64,000 nucleotides of DNA from Nostoc sp. UHCC 0302 (GTDB taxonomy: Bacteria; Cyanobacteriota; Cyanobacteriia; Cyanobacteriales; Nostocaceae), in assembly GCF_038096175.1 (NCBI RefSeq), contig NZ_CP151099.1, forward strand, positions 4,434,501 through 4,498,500, given 5' to 3'. This document shows, piece by piece, positions 55,096 to 62,394 of this stretch (its first letter is position 1; each line of letters starts with the position of its first letter). The notes under the pieces are model-generated. The model was not told where the DNA came from. It ran no database searches and saw only the letters and a list, made by a program, of their open reading frames with translations. Both the position numbers and the translations under genes were made by a program.

Positions 55096-55124
55096 CGAAG
55101 TCCGCGCAGGCGGACTTCGTTTTT
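55096..55124 (+). terminator. Factor-independent terminator downstream of cp12
   Basis: A perfect 10-bp stem (55096-55105 and 55110-55119) with a 4-nt loop is followed by five T (55120-55124). It lies 140 bp after the cp12 stop. The stem sequence (CGAAGTCCGC) also recurs as a Nostoc repeat. Confidence 0.7.
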
Positions 55125-55440
55125 GTAGCAGCTAAACAGAGACGTTATCGCGCAAAGCTTAGGCTATGGGAGAGCGATCGCTAACGCCAGAAACCTTAGT
55201 TAAAACTTCTCTGTGCAGCTCCTTAAAAAATTAAGTATTTTTCAGCCCAAAAGTAGTAATTACGAATTACTATGATGCCTCTCTCTAGGCATAACATGGA
55301 CATAGCCAGAGTGCAGAGGTTAACACCTACGCTTTTTACTTAAATTAAACTGTTATGTAATAGATATTAATAGATATAAATTACTAGCTAGCAGATAGCT
55401 GACAAGTCTCTCAATTAGAGATACTGGTTCTTAATTAGTT

Positions 55441-55750
55441 AGGACTTACGCAAGAACTCTCTAAAATTCAGGTTTCTACGCTGCCAGTAGTCACTTGGTA
55501 TCTACGTGTCCTTTGCGGCCTTTACATCCTTTATGGTAGCCTGCGACAAGCCCTTCGGGTGACGCTCCTGCGTCGCTAACGCTGCGCTAACAGCAGTTGC
55601 TCATGAGGGAAACCCCCTACAGCCCTTCTCCTAAAGGAGACCAAGGCGAACGGGCATCCTACGGCAGGCGCTAGCCTCTCCCTTTGGGAGAAGATCGCGC
55701 TGCTTCACTGCTGGGCGTCTGCGTTTTTTCTATAACTTTGCGTAAGTCCT
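55441..55750. mobile_element. MITE-like 310-bp element with 13-bp terminal inverted repeats
   Basis: Ends 55441-55453 and 55738-55750 are exact 13-bp complements (AGGACTTACGCAA). Inside are recurrent fragments, including 55666-55694, the exact inverse of 388-416, and no complete gene. A target duplication is not clear (GTTA occurs at both edges but offset). It looks like a non-autonomous element or a composite of dispersed repeats. The rest of the 54957-55782 gap holds the cp12 terminator and AT-rich sequence. Confidence 0.5.
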
Positions 55751-55782
55751 GTTAGTGTTTTATCTATCGTCTGAGAAAAATT

Positions 55783-56379
55783 ATGGACTATGATATTTGG
55801 TTTCGTCCTTTCGTCTGGATTGATTATCGCCTAGCAGCATTATTTATGGTGATTATTCCCCTAATTCTGTTGATTTGGGCGTATGTGCAGAAAGCGGAAG
55901 CAATACAACGCTTGTTAACTATTTACTGGCGAGTATCAAGCCTTTTGGCAATTACGATTTACTTAATGATAGCTCAGTACCCAATTAGCTTTATCTCTGG
56001 GTTGATGGCTCTGATACTGATTCCCGTTTCACTCTGGTTCTGGGTGGATCTAAACGATGAGATTGAGTTTCAAAACAGTGGAGTATTAAAACTGATTTTT
56101 ACCTCTTGGCGTTGGGCTGTCAGTGTTTATTCTGTTTTGAGCGCACTAGCCTTTATACCTTTTTTGGGTTGCGCTTTTTCTGGAAATACACTCAAAACTC
56201 CCTATTGTCGCGTTTGGTTTGAGGTTCCATTACTATTCAAAGAATATTTTCATCATAATACCAAGGCTGGATTCCTCGGCTTTCTTGCCGTAATCTGTTT
56301 AGTAATTTATCTGGTTTACTTAAGCTACTTTGTCTTAATCAAACTAGGCAAGCGAGGACGTTCAGCCATACAACACTAA
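55783..56379 (+). CDS. Membrane protein, probable DUF3177 family
   Basis: This 198-residue protein has five hydrophobic segments (for example LAALFMVIIPLILLIWAYV and AGFLGFLAVICLVIYLVYLSYFV). The opening WFRPFVWIDYRLA and closing pattern fit the cyanobacterial DUF3177 family of unknown function, though I am not certain of the family number. Start ATG 55783. It follows the MITE-like element and precedes a short conserved gene by about 80 bp. Confidence 0.6.
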   Translation: MDYDIWFRPFVWIDYRLAALFMVIIPLILLIWAYVQKAEAIQRLLTIYWRVSSLLAITIYLMIAQYPISFISGLMALILIPVSLWFWVDLNDEIEFQNSGVLKLIFTSWRWAVSVYSVLSALAFIPFLGCAFSGNTLKTPYCRVWFEVPLLFKEYFHHNTKAGFLGFLAVICLVIYLVYLSYFVLIKLGKRGRSAIQH

Positions 56380-56458
56380 CTCTCATCTTGCTGTGCCACC
56401 AAAGTTAAGCTCTAAGAAAACCTAGCAAAAGACTTTTCTCAAATTCAAAATTCAAAAA

Positions 56459-56755
56459 ATGGATTCCATTGGCAAGCGGCTGGAACAATACACTACTAAA
56501 CGCCCCCAAGAAGTCTTACTTGTAACGGTAGAAATAGCTGATGAGCAAGATACAATTGCTATTTTCAAAGGCTTTTCTAGTTCTTTGATGCGCCCAACAG
56601 CATTTGATCCAGATGTGCCTGTCCTACCAAATGGGGCAAACATACTTAATATTGACCGAGTAGCCAGTCCTTATAATCCTGAATCACCCCGATATATTCA
56701 GCAAGGAATCTCTTGGGAAGTTATGCAAACTTTATTATCGGAAGTAGGTGTTTAA
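56459..56755 (+). CDS. Conserved hypothetical protein (98 residues)
   Basis: A soluble protein with a beta-rich N-terminal half (EVLLVTVEIADEQDTIAIFKGFSSSLMRPTAFDPDVPVL) that looks like a conserved cyanobacterial family. Function unknown. The ATG lies just behind an AAATTCAAAATTCAAAAA run. It may be co-transcribed with the membrane protein gene upstream. Confidence 0.6.
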   Translation: MDSIGKRLEQYTTKRPQEVLLVTVEIADEQDTIAIFKGFSSSLMRPTAFDPDVPVLPNGANILNIDRVASPYNPESPRYIQQGISWEVMQTLLSEVGV

Positions 56756-56848
56756 AGAATTAATTCGTAATTTTGCGCCAAAGCTGACTTTGAGATTGTT
56801 GATGGAGTGATATCTACTCTGTATAATTACCCTACATGGGGAATTGTA

Positions 56849-57037
56849 ATGCCTACTGCTGCTCAACTAGCAAGTTTGTATCGTATTAGCTATCAACTGA
56901 CGTATATCATGCTTCAGCCCATATACCTCATTTGCGTTGATAATCGGACTCGTAATATATACATCCTTGCTGGGTATGACGAAGAGATTGAATTCCAAAT
57001 TTTACCCACTGGAGAGTTGTCTGATGAGCCGAATTAA
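56849..57037 (+). CDS. DUF6888 family protein
   Basis: 62 residues: MPTAAQLASLYRISYQLTYI, then MLQPIYLICVDNRTRNIYIL and AGYDEEIEFQILPTGELSDE. The pattern matches the short cyanobacterial DUF6888 family. Its gene commonly lies directly upstream of a DUF6887 gene, as here. The start ATG 56849 is preferred over 56807. Overlap of its 3' end with the next gene by 14 bp implies translational coupling. The function is unknown; a TA-like or regulatory pair is possible. Confidence 0.65.
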   Translation: MPTAAQLASLYRISYQLTYIMLQPIYLICVDNRTRNIYILAGYDEEIEFQILPTGELSDEPN

Positions 57038-57275
57038 TTACGATTCAATGTCTGATGTTGAATTGAAACAGTATTTTCTTAAGCATCGCGGTGATCAAAC
57101 TGCTTTTCAAGCATATTTGGACAGAATTAATCAGCGTCCACGCAGAATTATTGCAAGCCCCGACGATCCCGATTTTGATGAGAAGGTTCAAGCAGTGATT
57201 CGCCAAAAGCTAGAAGCAGCGAGAAGCAGTAGTCAGCAGGCTAACACTGCATTGGAGCAGACTGACCAAGAGTGA
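57024..57275 (+). CDS. DUF6887 family protein
   Basis: 83 residues: SRINYDSMSDVELKQYFLKH, then RGDQTAFQAYLDRINQRPRR and a charged C-terminus. This matches DUF6887, the usual neighbour of DUF6888. The gene starts inside the 3' end of DUF6888 (14-bp overlap). The function is unknown. Confidence 0.65.
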   Translation: MSRINYDSMSDVELKQYFLKHRGDQTAFQAYLDRINQRPRRIIASPDDPDFDEKVQAVIRQKLEAARSSSQQANTALEQTDQE

Positions 57276-57477
57276 GCTGTGAGAGCTAAATGTTATCTGC
57301 AGCAGCTAAACTGTAAGTTTTGCGGCTTCGTCTTTTGGTGATGACGTATTTAATAATCTGTCTTTTCGTGTTCAAAGTTAAAATAGTTTGAAATTGTTGA
57401 TAAAGCAATATTTTGAGTTTATCCTCACTGCCAAAGTAATAAGAGCAAGTGGGAAGTTAACCCATTTGTAGAGCAAT
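57276..57477. other. Gap between DUF6887 and GNAT genes
   Basis: 202 bp without a gene; AT-rich, with no hairpin or repeat that I can support. Confidence 0.3.
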
Positions 57478-57975
57478 ATGGTGAAAATTAGCCAAGCAAA
57501 GCCGCAGAATACTAAAGCAATTAAAGTTTTTTACAGCGAGTGTGGTTATGGAGGCGATTTGAACACACTGGAAGAAGATTTAATATTTATTGCTCAACTA
57601 GAGACCAAAATTGTTGGTGCAGTACGTTTGTGTTCAGATACTGGGTTCTTTGTACTTCGAGGGATGCAGGTTCTAGCTAAGTTTCAGCAGCAAGGCATTG
57701 GTACACGGCTACTTCAAGTATGTACTGAGCAACTTGTCGATCAAGTCTGTTACTGTATTCCGTGGCAGCATCTGCAATCGTTCTATCAACAAACAGGGTT
57801 TCAAGAAGTTGTACCAGTTGGAGTTCCAGACATCTTGCGTGAGCGATTTGATAACTATATTTCTAGTGGAATGAACGTCGTTCTAATGTGCCGATCGCCA
57901 GCCCCACAACAAGTTCTTGCACCAGAAAGTACCAATATGGTTAGTTATGAATTATCACGATATTATGACGATTGA
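57478..57975 (+). CDS. GNAT-family acetyltransferase
   Basis: This 165-residue protein has a GNAT core: FIAQLETKIVGAVRL, FVLRGMQVLAKFQQQGIGTRLLQ (acetyl-CoA loop Q-x-x-G-I-G) and FYQQTGFQEVV. The substrate is unknown. The last 29 bp overlap the start of the DUF433 gene in another frame. Start ATG 57478. Confidence 0.8.
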   Translation: MVKISQAKPQNTKAIKVFYSECGYGGDLNTLEEDLIFIAQLETKIVGAVRLCSDTGFFVLRGMQVLAKFQQQGIGTRLLQVCTEQLVDQVCYCIPWQHLQSFYQQTGFQEVVPVGVPDILRERFDNYISSGMNVVLMCRSPAPQQVLAPESTNMVSYELSRYYDD

Positions 57976-58171
57976 ACCTGGAAAACGCAGTGGTAAGCCC
58001 TGTATCCGGGGAATGCGAATCACTGTTTATGATATTTTTGAGTATATTGCGGGCGGAATGACTGAAGCAGAAATCCTAGAGGATTTTTCTGAATTAACTT
58101 CCGAAGACATCAAAGCGTGTCTAGCTTTTGCTGCGGATCGTGAGAAGAAGTTATTTGTGTTATCCCTGTAA
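57947..58171 (+). CDS. DUF433 antitoxin-like protein
   Basis: 74 residues with the DUF433 signature GKRSGKPCIRGMRITVYDIFEYIAGGMTEAEIL and EDFSELTSEDIKACLAFAADRE. DUF433 proteins have a helix-turn-helix-like fold and usually pair with a DUF5615 PIN-like toxin directly downstream. Here only a toxin fragment remains. ATG 57947 gives the family start. Overlaps the GNAT gene by 29 bp. Confidence 0.8.
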   Translation: MNYHDIMTIEPGKRSGKPCIRGMRITVYDIFEYIAGGMTEAEILEDFSELTSEDIKACLAFAADREKKLFVLSL

Positions 58172-58221
58172 AACTCCCTCTAGACGAAAATCTGTCTGAA
58201 TCGGATTCTTTCACAGATTGA
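58168..58221 (+). pseudogene. N-terminal remnant of a DUF5615 PIN-like toxin
   Basis: In the frame overlapping the DUF433 stop, 17 codons read VKLPLDENLSESDSFTD and then stop. K-L-x-x-DENLS is the start of DUF5615 toxins. Downstream no further homology is visible and the cbiD gene begins at 58251, so the toxin has been deleted after its first residues. The first codon is GTA, not a start. Confidence 0.55.
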
Positions 58222-58250
58222 AGAATTATTTTGACTTTTAACTTTACAAA

Positions 58251-59366
58251 ATGTCTCGTTCTGGATACACACTCCCTGTATTTGCCTGTGCTTCTGCTGT
58301 TGCAGCTTTAAACTGGTTACGCGATCGCCAACCATTAAGCATAGCCTCTGTAGATTTGATTGAACCAGCTCAAATAGCAGAAATCCCAATTGAACAGGTA
58401 GCAGGACTATCTGAGAATATAGCTTTGGCAATCACTCGCAGTGACCCTGGTGATAATCTTGATCTGACTAAAGATACACCGATTTGGGCAATGGTGGAAT
58501 GGCGAAAAGAGGGTGATGAGGCAGTGATTATTCAAGGGGGAGAAGGAATTGGTAGGCAGATGAATGCTGGAGATGCGCCGGCTATTTATGCTTATGCTCA
58601 ACGGCTTTTGCAGGAAAATTTGCGCCGAATACTAGCACCGGGAGAAAAAATTACGGTGACGATTATTCTACCGGAAGGGCGATCGCTTGCTGTTCGGACT
58701 TCAAATGCTGCTTTTGGTGTTGTTGAAGGTCTTTCTCTATTAGGAACAACTGGGATTTCTCAACCTTTGAGTACACCTGATCAGCTTGCAGCTTTTCGCG
58801 CCGAATTACAAGAAAAAGCTAGTCGTTTTGAAAGTTTAGTATTTTGTATTGGCGAGAACGGCCTAGATTTAGCGCGGAAACTAGGTATCAATCCTGAAAA
58901 ATTAGTAAAAACTGCTAATTGGCTTGGGCCAATGTTGGTAGAAGCTAATATCCAAGGTGTTAAAGAAATATTACTTTTTGGTTACCACGGCAAGTTGATG
59001 AAACTGGCAGGTGGCATTTTTCACACTCATCATCACCTTGCTGATGGACGCCGGGAAATTTTGGCAGCCCACTGTGCTATCGTGGGTTTAAAGTCACTAG
59101 ATATACAAGCAGTATTTAATAGTCCTACCGCTGAAGCGGCACTGTCATATCTCCGATCGCTAGATGCTTTATCTGGCAATGATTGGGTAAATCAAGTTTA
59201 TAACGCGATCGCCGAAACTATCGATACTCGTTCTAAAGAATACATCCAAAGCCATAGTGAGCTGAGTATAGATGTAACAGTATGTGGCTCTATCCTCTTT
59301 GACCGCGATCGCAAAATTATCGTGAAGAGCAAAACAGCCGGCCAGTTAATGGGAAAACTATGTTAA
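58251..59366 (+). CDS. cbiD: Cobalt-precorrin-5B C1-methyltransferase
   Basis: This 371-residue protein matches CbiD, which methylates C1 of cobalt-precorrin-5B in the anaerobic cobalamin pathway. Features are GYTLPVFACASAVAAL (start), GGEGIGRQ and LFGYHGKLMKLAGGIFHTHHHLADGRREILAAH. The length fits the family. Start ATG 58251. It is upstream of guaA by 239 bp on the same strand, an order found in other cyanobacteria, so co-transcription is possible. Confidence 0.9.
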   Translation: MSRSGYTLPVFACASAVAALNWLRDRQPLSIASVDLIEPAQIAEIPIEQVAGLSENIALAITRSDPGDNLDLTKDTPIWAMVEWRKEGDEAVIIQGGEGIGRQMNAGDAPAIYAYAQRLLQENLRRILAPGEKITVTIILPEGRSLAVRTSNAAFGVVEGLSLLGTTGISQPLSTPDQLAAFRAELQEKASRFESLVFCIGENGLDLARKLGINPEKLVKTANWLGPMLVEANIQGVKEILLFGYHGKLMKLAGGIFHTHHHLADGRREILAAHCAIVGLKSLDIQAVFNSPTAEAALSYLRSLDALSGNDWVNQVYNAIAETIDTRSKEYIQSHSELSIDVTVCGSILFDRDRKIIVKSKTAGQLMGKLC

Positions 59367-59605
59367 TTTAATATGAATAATCGTAAATAATCCCAATAAA
59401 CAATTTTTTAAGTAACCACTCTAGGGTAACTTTATCGTTTTCATACCATGTTAGATTCATAGACTAAACAGACAAACGCAAGCTTAACTGCGTTTGTACG
59501 GGTTTCCTTTACCATTATCAGCCTGACTAGGCAGCGAAATGGTATCACTTAGACTACAGAGCGACGATTTATCTATTTTCCTTAACAGACATAACTCTCC
59601 CGGTC

Positions 59606-61228
59606 ATGAATACAGCGGTGACTCTACTAACAGAACAAGCGCCTCAACCATTAGAAAGTTTAGCGCGGCTTGATCGCCAATTGATTGTAATTTTGGATTT
59701 CGGTTCGCAATATTCTGAACTGATTGCCCGTCGCATCCGCGAAACTCAAGTATATTCGGAAGTCCTGTCCTATCGTACTACAGCTGCACATTTGCGCCAA
59801 CTCAATCCGAAGGGAATTATTCTCTCTGGTGGGCCGAGTTCGGTTTATGGTGAAAAAGCTCCCCATTGTGATCCAGAAATCTGGAATTTGGGAATACCCA
59901 TTTTAGGTGTTTGCTATGGGATGCAGCTGATGGTGAACCAACTCGGTGGAGAAGTGGCAAAAGCTGACCGAGGTGAGTACGGCAAAGCATCATTATATAT
60001 AGATGATCCCACAGATTTGCTGACTAATGTCGAAGATGGCACTACGATGTGGATGAGCCACGGCGACTCAGTTACGCAAATGCCACCAGGGTTTGAATTA
60101 CTGGCACATACAGAAAATACCCCCTGTGCTGCCATCGCCGACCATGAAAGAAAACTTTACGGTGTGCAGTTCCATCCAGAGGTAGTACATTCTATTGGTG
60201 GGTTGCCATTAATCCGCAATTTTGTTTACCATATCTGCGACTGTGAACCTACTTGGACAACAGCAGCTTTTGTCGAGGAAGCGATTCGCGAAATTCGCGG
60301 CAGAGTTGGCGAGAAGCGGGTATTGTTGGCATTGTCTGGAGGAGTGGATTCTTCTACTTTGGCTTTCTTACTACATAAAGCGATTGGAGATCAGCTGACG
60401 TGTGTGTTTATTGACCAAGGCTTTATGCGTAAATTAGAGCCAGAAAGGTTACTGAAGCTATTCCAAGAACAGTTTCATATTCCTGTGGAGTATGTGAATG
60501 CTCGCGATCGCTTCCTAACTATAGTTGAAGGTATCACAGATCCCGAAGAAAAACGCCGTCGCATCGGACACGAATTCATTCGTGTATTTGAAGAAACATC
60601 CAAACGCCTTGGACACTTTGACTATCTGGCTCAAGGTACACTTTATCCAGATGTGATTGAATCTGCTGATACCAACGTTGATCCCCAAACTGGTGAAAGG
60701 GTAGCAGTGAAAATTAAGAGTCATCACAATGTTGGCGGCTTGCCTAAAGACCTGCGATTTAAACTAGTAGAACCGTTGCGGAAACTGTTTAAGGATGAAG
60801 TCCGCAAAGTTGGACGTTCTATCGGTTTGCCAGAAGAAATTGTTCAACGGCAACCTTTCCCTGGCCCCGGTTTGGCGATTCGCATTTTGGGTGAAGTCAC
60901 CGCCGAACGGTTAAACATCTTGCGTGATGCCGATTTGATTGTGCGGCAAGAAATTAACCAACGCGGATTATATCATGATTTCTGGCAAGCTTTTGCTGTA
61001 TTGCTGCCAATTCGCAGTGTTGGGGTGATGGGGGATCAACGCACCTACGCTTACCCGATTGTCTTGCGGATTGTCACTAGTGAAGATGGTATGACTGCTG
61101 ACTGGGCGCGTGTGCCTTACGATGTCTTGGAAGTCATTTCTACGCGGATTGTGAATGAGGTGAAAGGTGTTAACCGCGTGGTTTATGACATCACCTCTAA
61201 GCCGCCTGGAACCATAGAATGGGAATAA
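59606..61228 (+). CDS. guaA: GMP synthase (glutamine-hydrolysing)
   Basis: This 540-residue enzyme converts XMP to GMP. The N-terminal class I amidotransferase has GVCYGMQL (Cys nucleophile) and QFHPEVVHS (His-Glu). The ATP-pyrophosphatase domain has [11 protein letters not shown], and a C-terminal dimerisation part ends in [15 protein letters not shown] 59606 fits the N-terminal extension usual in cyanobacteria. Complete by motifs and length. Confidence 0.96.
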   Translation: MNTAVTLLTEQAPQPLESLARLDRQLIVILDFGSQYSELIARRIRETQVYSEVLSYRTTAAHLRQLNPKGIILSGGPSSVYGEKAPHCDPEIWNLGIPILGVCYGMQLMVNQLGGEVAKADRGEYGKASLYIDDPTDLLTNVEDGTTMWMSHGDSVTQMPPGFELLAHTENTPCAAIADHERKLYGVQFHPEVVHSIGGLPLIRNFVYHICDCEPTWTTAAFVEEAIREIRGRVGEKRVLLALSGGVDSSTLAFLLHKAIGDQLTCVFIDQGFMRKLEPERLLKLFQEQFHIPVEYVNARDRFLTIVEGITDPEEKRRRIGHEFIRVFEETSKRLGHFDYLAQGTLYPDVIESADTNVDPQTGERVAVKIKSHHNVGGLPKDLRFKLVEPLRKLFKDEVRKVGRSIGLPEEIVQRQPFPGPGLAIRILGEVTAERLNILRDADLIVRQEINQRGLYHDFWQAFAVLLPIRSVGVMGDQRTYAYPIVLRIVTSEDGMTADWARVPYDVLEVISTRIVNEVKGVNRVVYDITSKPPGTIEWE

Positions 61229-61494
61229 TAATTGAGTTTTGAGCCTCTTTGCTGCTTTTGGAGCATTTACAGTAGTTTAGATTTACACAAAATGGCAATG
61301 CCGATTGAACTCGTTTTCAGTCTCAGCATTGTCTATTTTTTTGCAGAGAATTAACGATAAATAAGTAGTGTTAATTAATACTAAGATTATAAAAATAAAT
61401 ACGAATAATCGTGTTGCTTATGCAAATTTTGTTGAACTTAAGACTATAAGAATTTAAGGCTTTAAATTTAATCGATTAGAGAGATAGGTGTAGC
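61229..61494. promoter_or_regulatory. Upstream region of the DUF4282 gene
   Basis: 266 bp, AT-rich, no gene. It probably contains the promoter for DUF4282, not resolved. Confidence 0.35.
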
Positions 61495-61806
61495 ATGGCT
61501 AGCTCCAGAAATTTTTTTACAGTACTTTTTGACTTCTCGTTTTCGGAATTTATAACCCCCAGAGTTGTGGGTGTTCTTTACGGAATTGCTATATTTTTTG
61601 TTGGCTTGGGAACACTCGGCATTATAGCAGGTGGTTTTCGTGGTGGATTTTTACCTGGTATTGGTAGCTTGTTGCTTGCACCGCTGGCTTTCTTGTTGTA
61701 CACAATATTGATTAGAGTTGGCTTAGAAGGTTTGATGGTGGCATTTCGCACGGCAGCTAATACAGGTCGTACTGCCGATAATACAGAAAGTCTGAGAAAT
61801 CCATAA
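61495..61806 (+). CDS. DUF4282 family membrane protein
   Basis: 103 residues with an amphipathic start (FFTVLFDFSFSEFITPRVV) and two membrane helices (GVLYGIAIFFVGLGTLGIIA, and a second with PLAFLLYTILIRVGLEGL), then a polar tail. This is the DUF4282 pattern. Function unknown. Start ATG 61495; followed by the palindrome at 61816. Confidence 0.75.
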   Translation: MASSRNFFTVLFDFSFSEFITPRVVGVLYGIAIFFVGLGTLGIIAGGFRGGFLPGIGSLLLAPLAFLLYTILIRVGLEGLMVAFRTAANTGRTADNTESLRNP

Positions 61807-61815
61807 AATACAATT

Positions 61816-61844
61816 GTAGAGACGTTGCAATGCAACGTCTCTAC
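61816..61844. terminator. Palindromic hairpin after the DUF4282 gene
   Basis: Arms 61816-61829 and 61831-61844 are exact 14-bp complements around a single A. It follows the DUF4282 stop by 9 bp. The GTAGAGACGTTGCA palindrome is a common dispersed Nostoc repeat that probably acts as a terminator hairpin here. No T-tract follows. Confidence 0.55.
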
Positions 61845-61870
61845 TGACGATGTAGACAACAGAAAACCTG

Positions 61871-62385
61871 ATGCCAAATCTCTATGAAACTGATTTTTAT
61901 GCCTGGACTCAAGAACAGGTTAACTTACTTCGTCATCAGCAATGGAGTCAGGTTGATTTATCCAATTTAATTGAGGAGATTGAATCCTTGGGCAGAAAAG
62001 AACGCCAAGAATTAAGAAATCGCCTCAGTGTATTAATTGGACATTTACTGAAGTGGGAATATCAACCTGAGAAACGCAGCCGTAGTTGGTGAGCCAGCGC
62101 GTTGCGGGGGTTCCCCCCGTTGTAGCGACTGGCGAACCCGAAGGGTTGGCAACAATTCGTGTACAACGGCGAGAAACTCTAAAGTTACTTAGTGAAAATC
62201 CTAGCCTTAAAACTTACTTGGAAGAAGTACTCAAAGAAGCATATCAAAATAGTAGGGATCTAGCGTCAGGAGAAACAAACTTACCATTCTCCACTTTTCC
62301 CCAGCAATGTTTATATTCTTCCGAGAATATTTTAAGCGATCGCTTTTATCCAGGTGAAGCTGTAACAGATGAAATAATGGAATAA
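61871..62385 (+). pseudogene. DUF29 gene interrupted by a 56-bp insert
   Basis: The first 73 codons (61871-62092) are the DUF29 N-terminus (MPNLYETDFYAWTQEQVNLL ... SLGRKERQELRNRLSVLI ... KRSRSW) and end at a stop. From 62146 the other frame carries the C-terminal half (LATIRVQRRETLKLLSENPSLKTYLEEVLKEAYQ ...). Removing about 56 bp (62090-62145) restores the DUF29 reading SW-LATIRVQRR. The insert (GCGTTGCGGGGGTTCCCCCC and so on) is repeat-like and also shifts the frame. DUF29 is of unknown function and common in cyanobacteria. Confidence 0.8.
62090..62145. repeat. 56-bp insert disrupting the DUF29 gene
   Basis: It contains a GGGGG-TT-CCCCC hairpin (near 62106-62117) and CGACTGGCGAACCCGAAGGG, a recurrent Nostoc-type fragment. 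Flanking GTTGG on both sides may be a target duplication. It is not a multiple of three and adds an in-frame stop at its left edge. Confidence 0.6.
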
Positions 62386-62394
62386 TCATAATTG

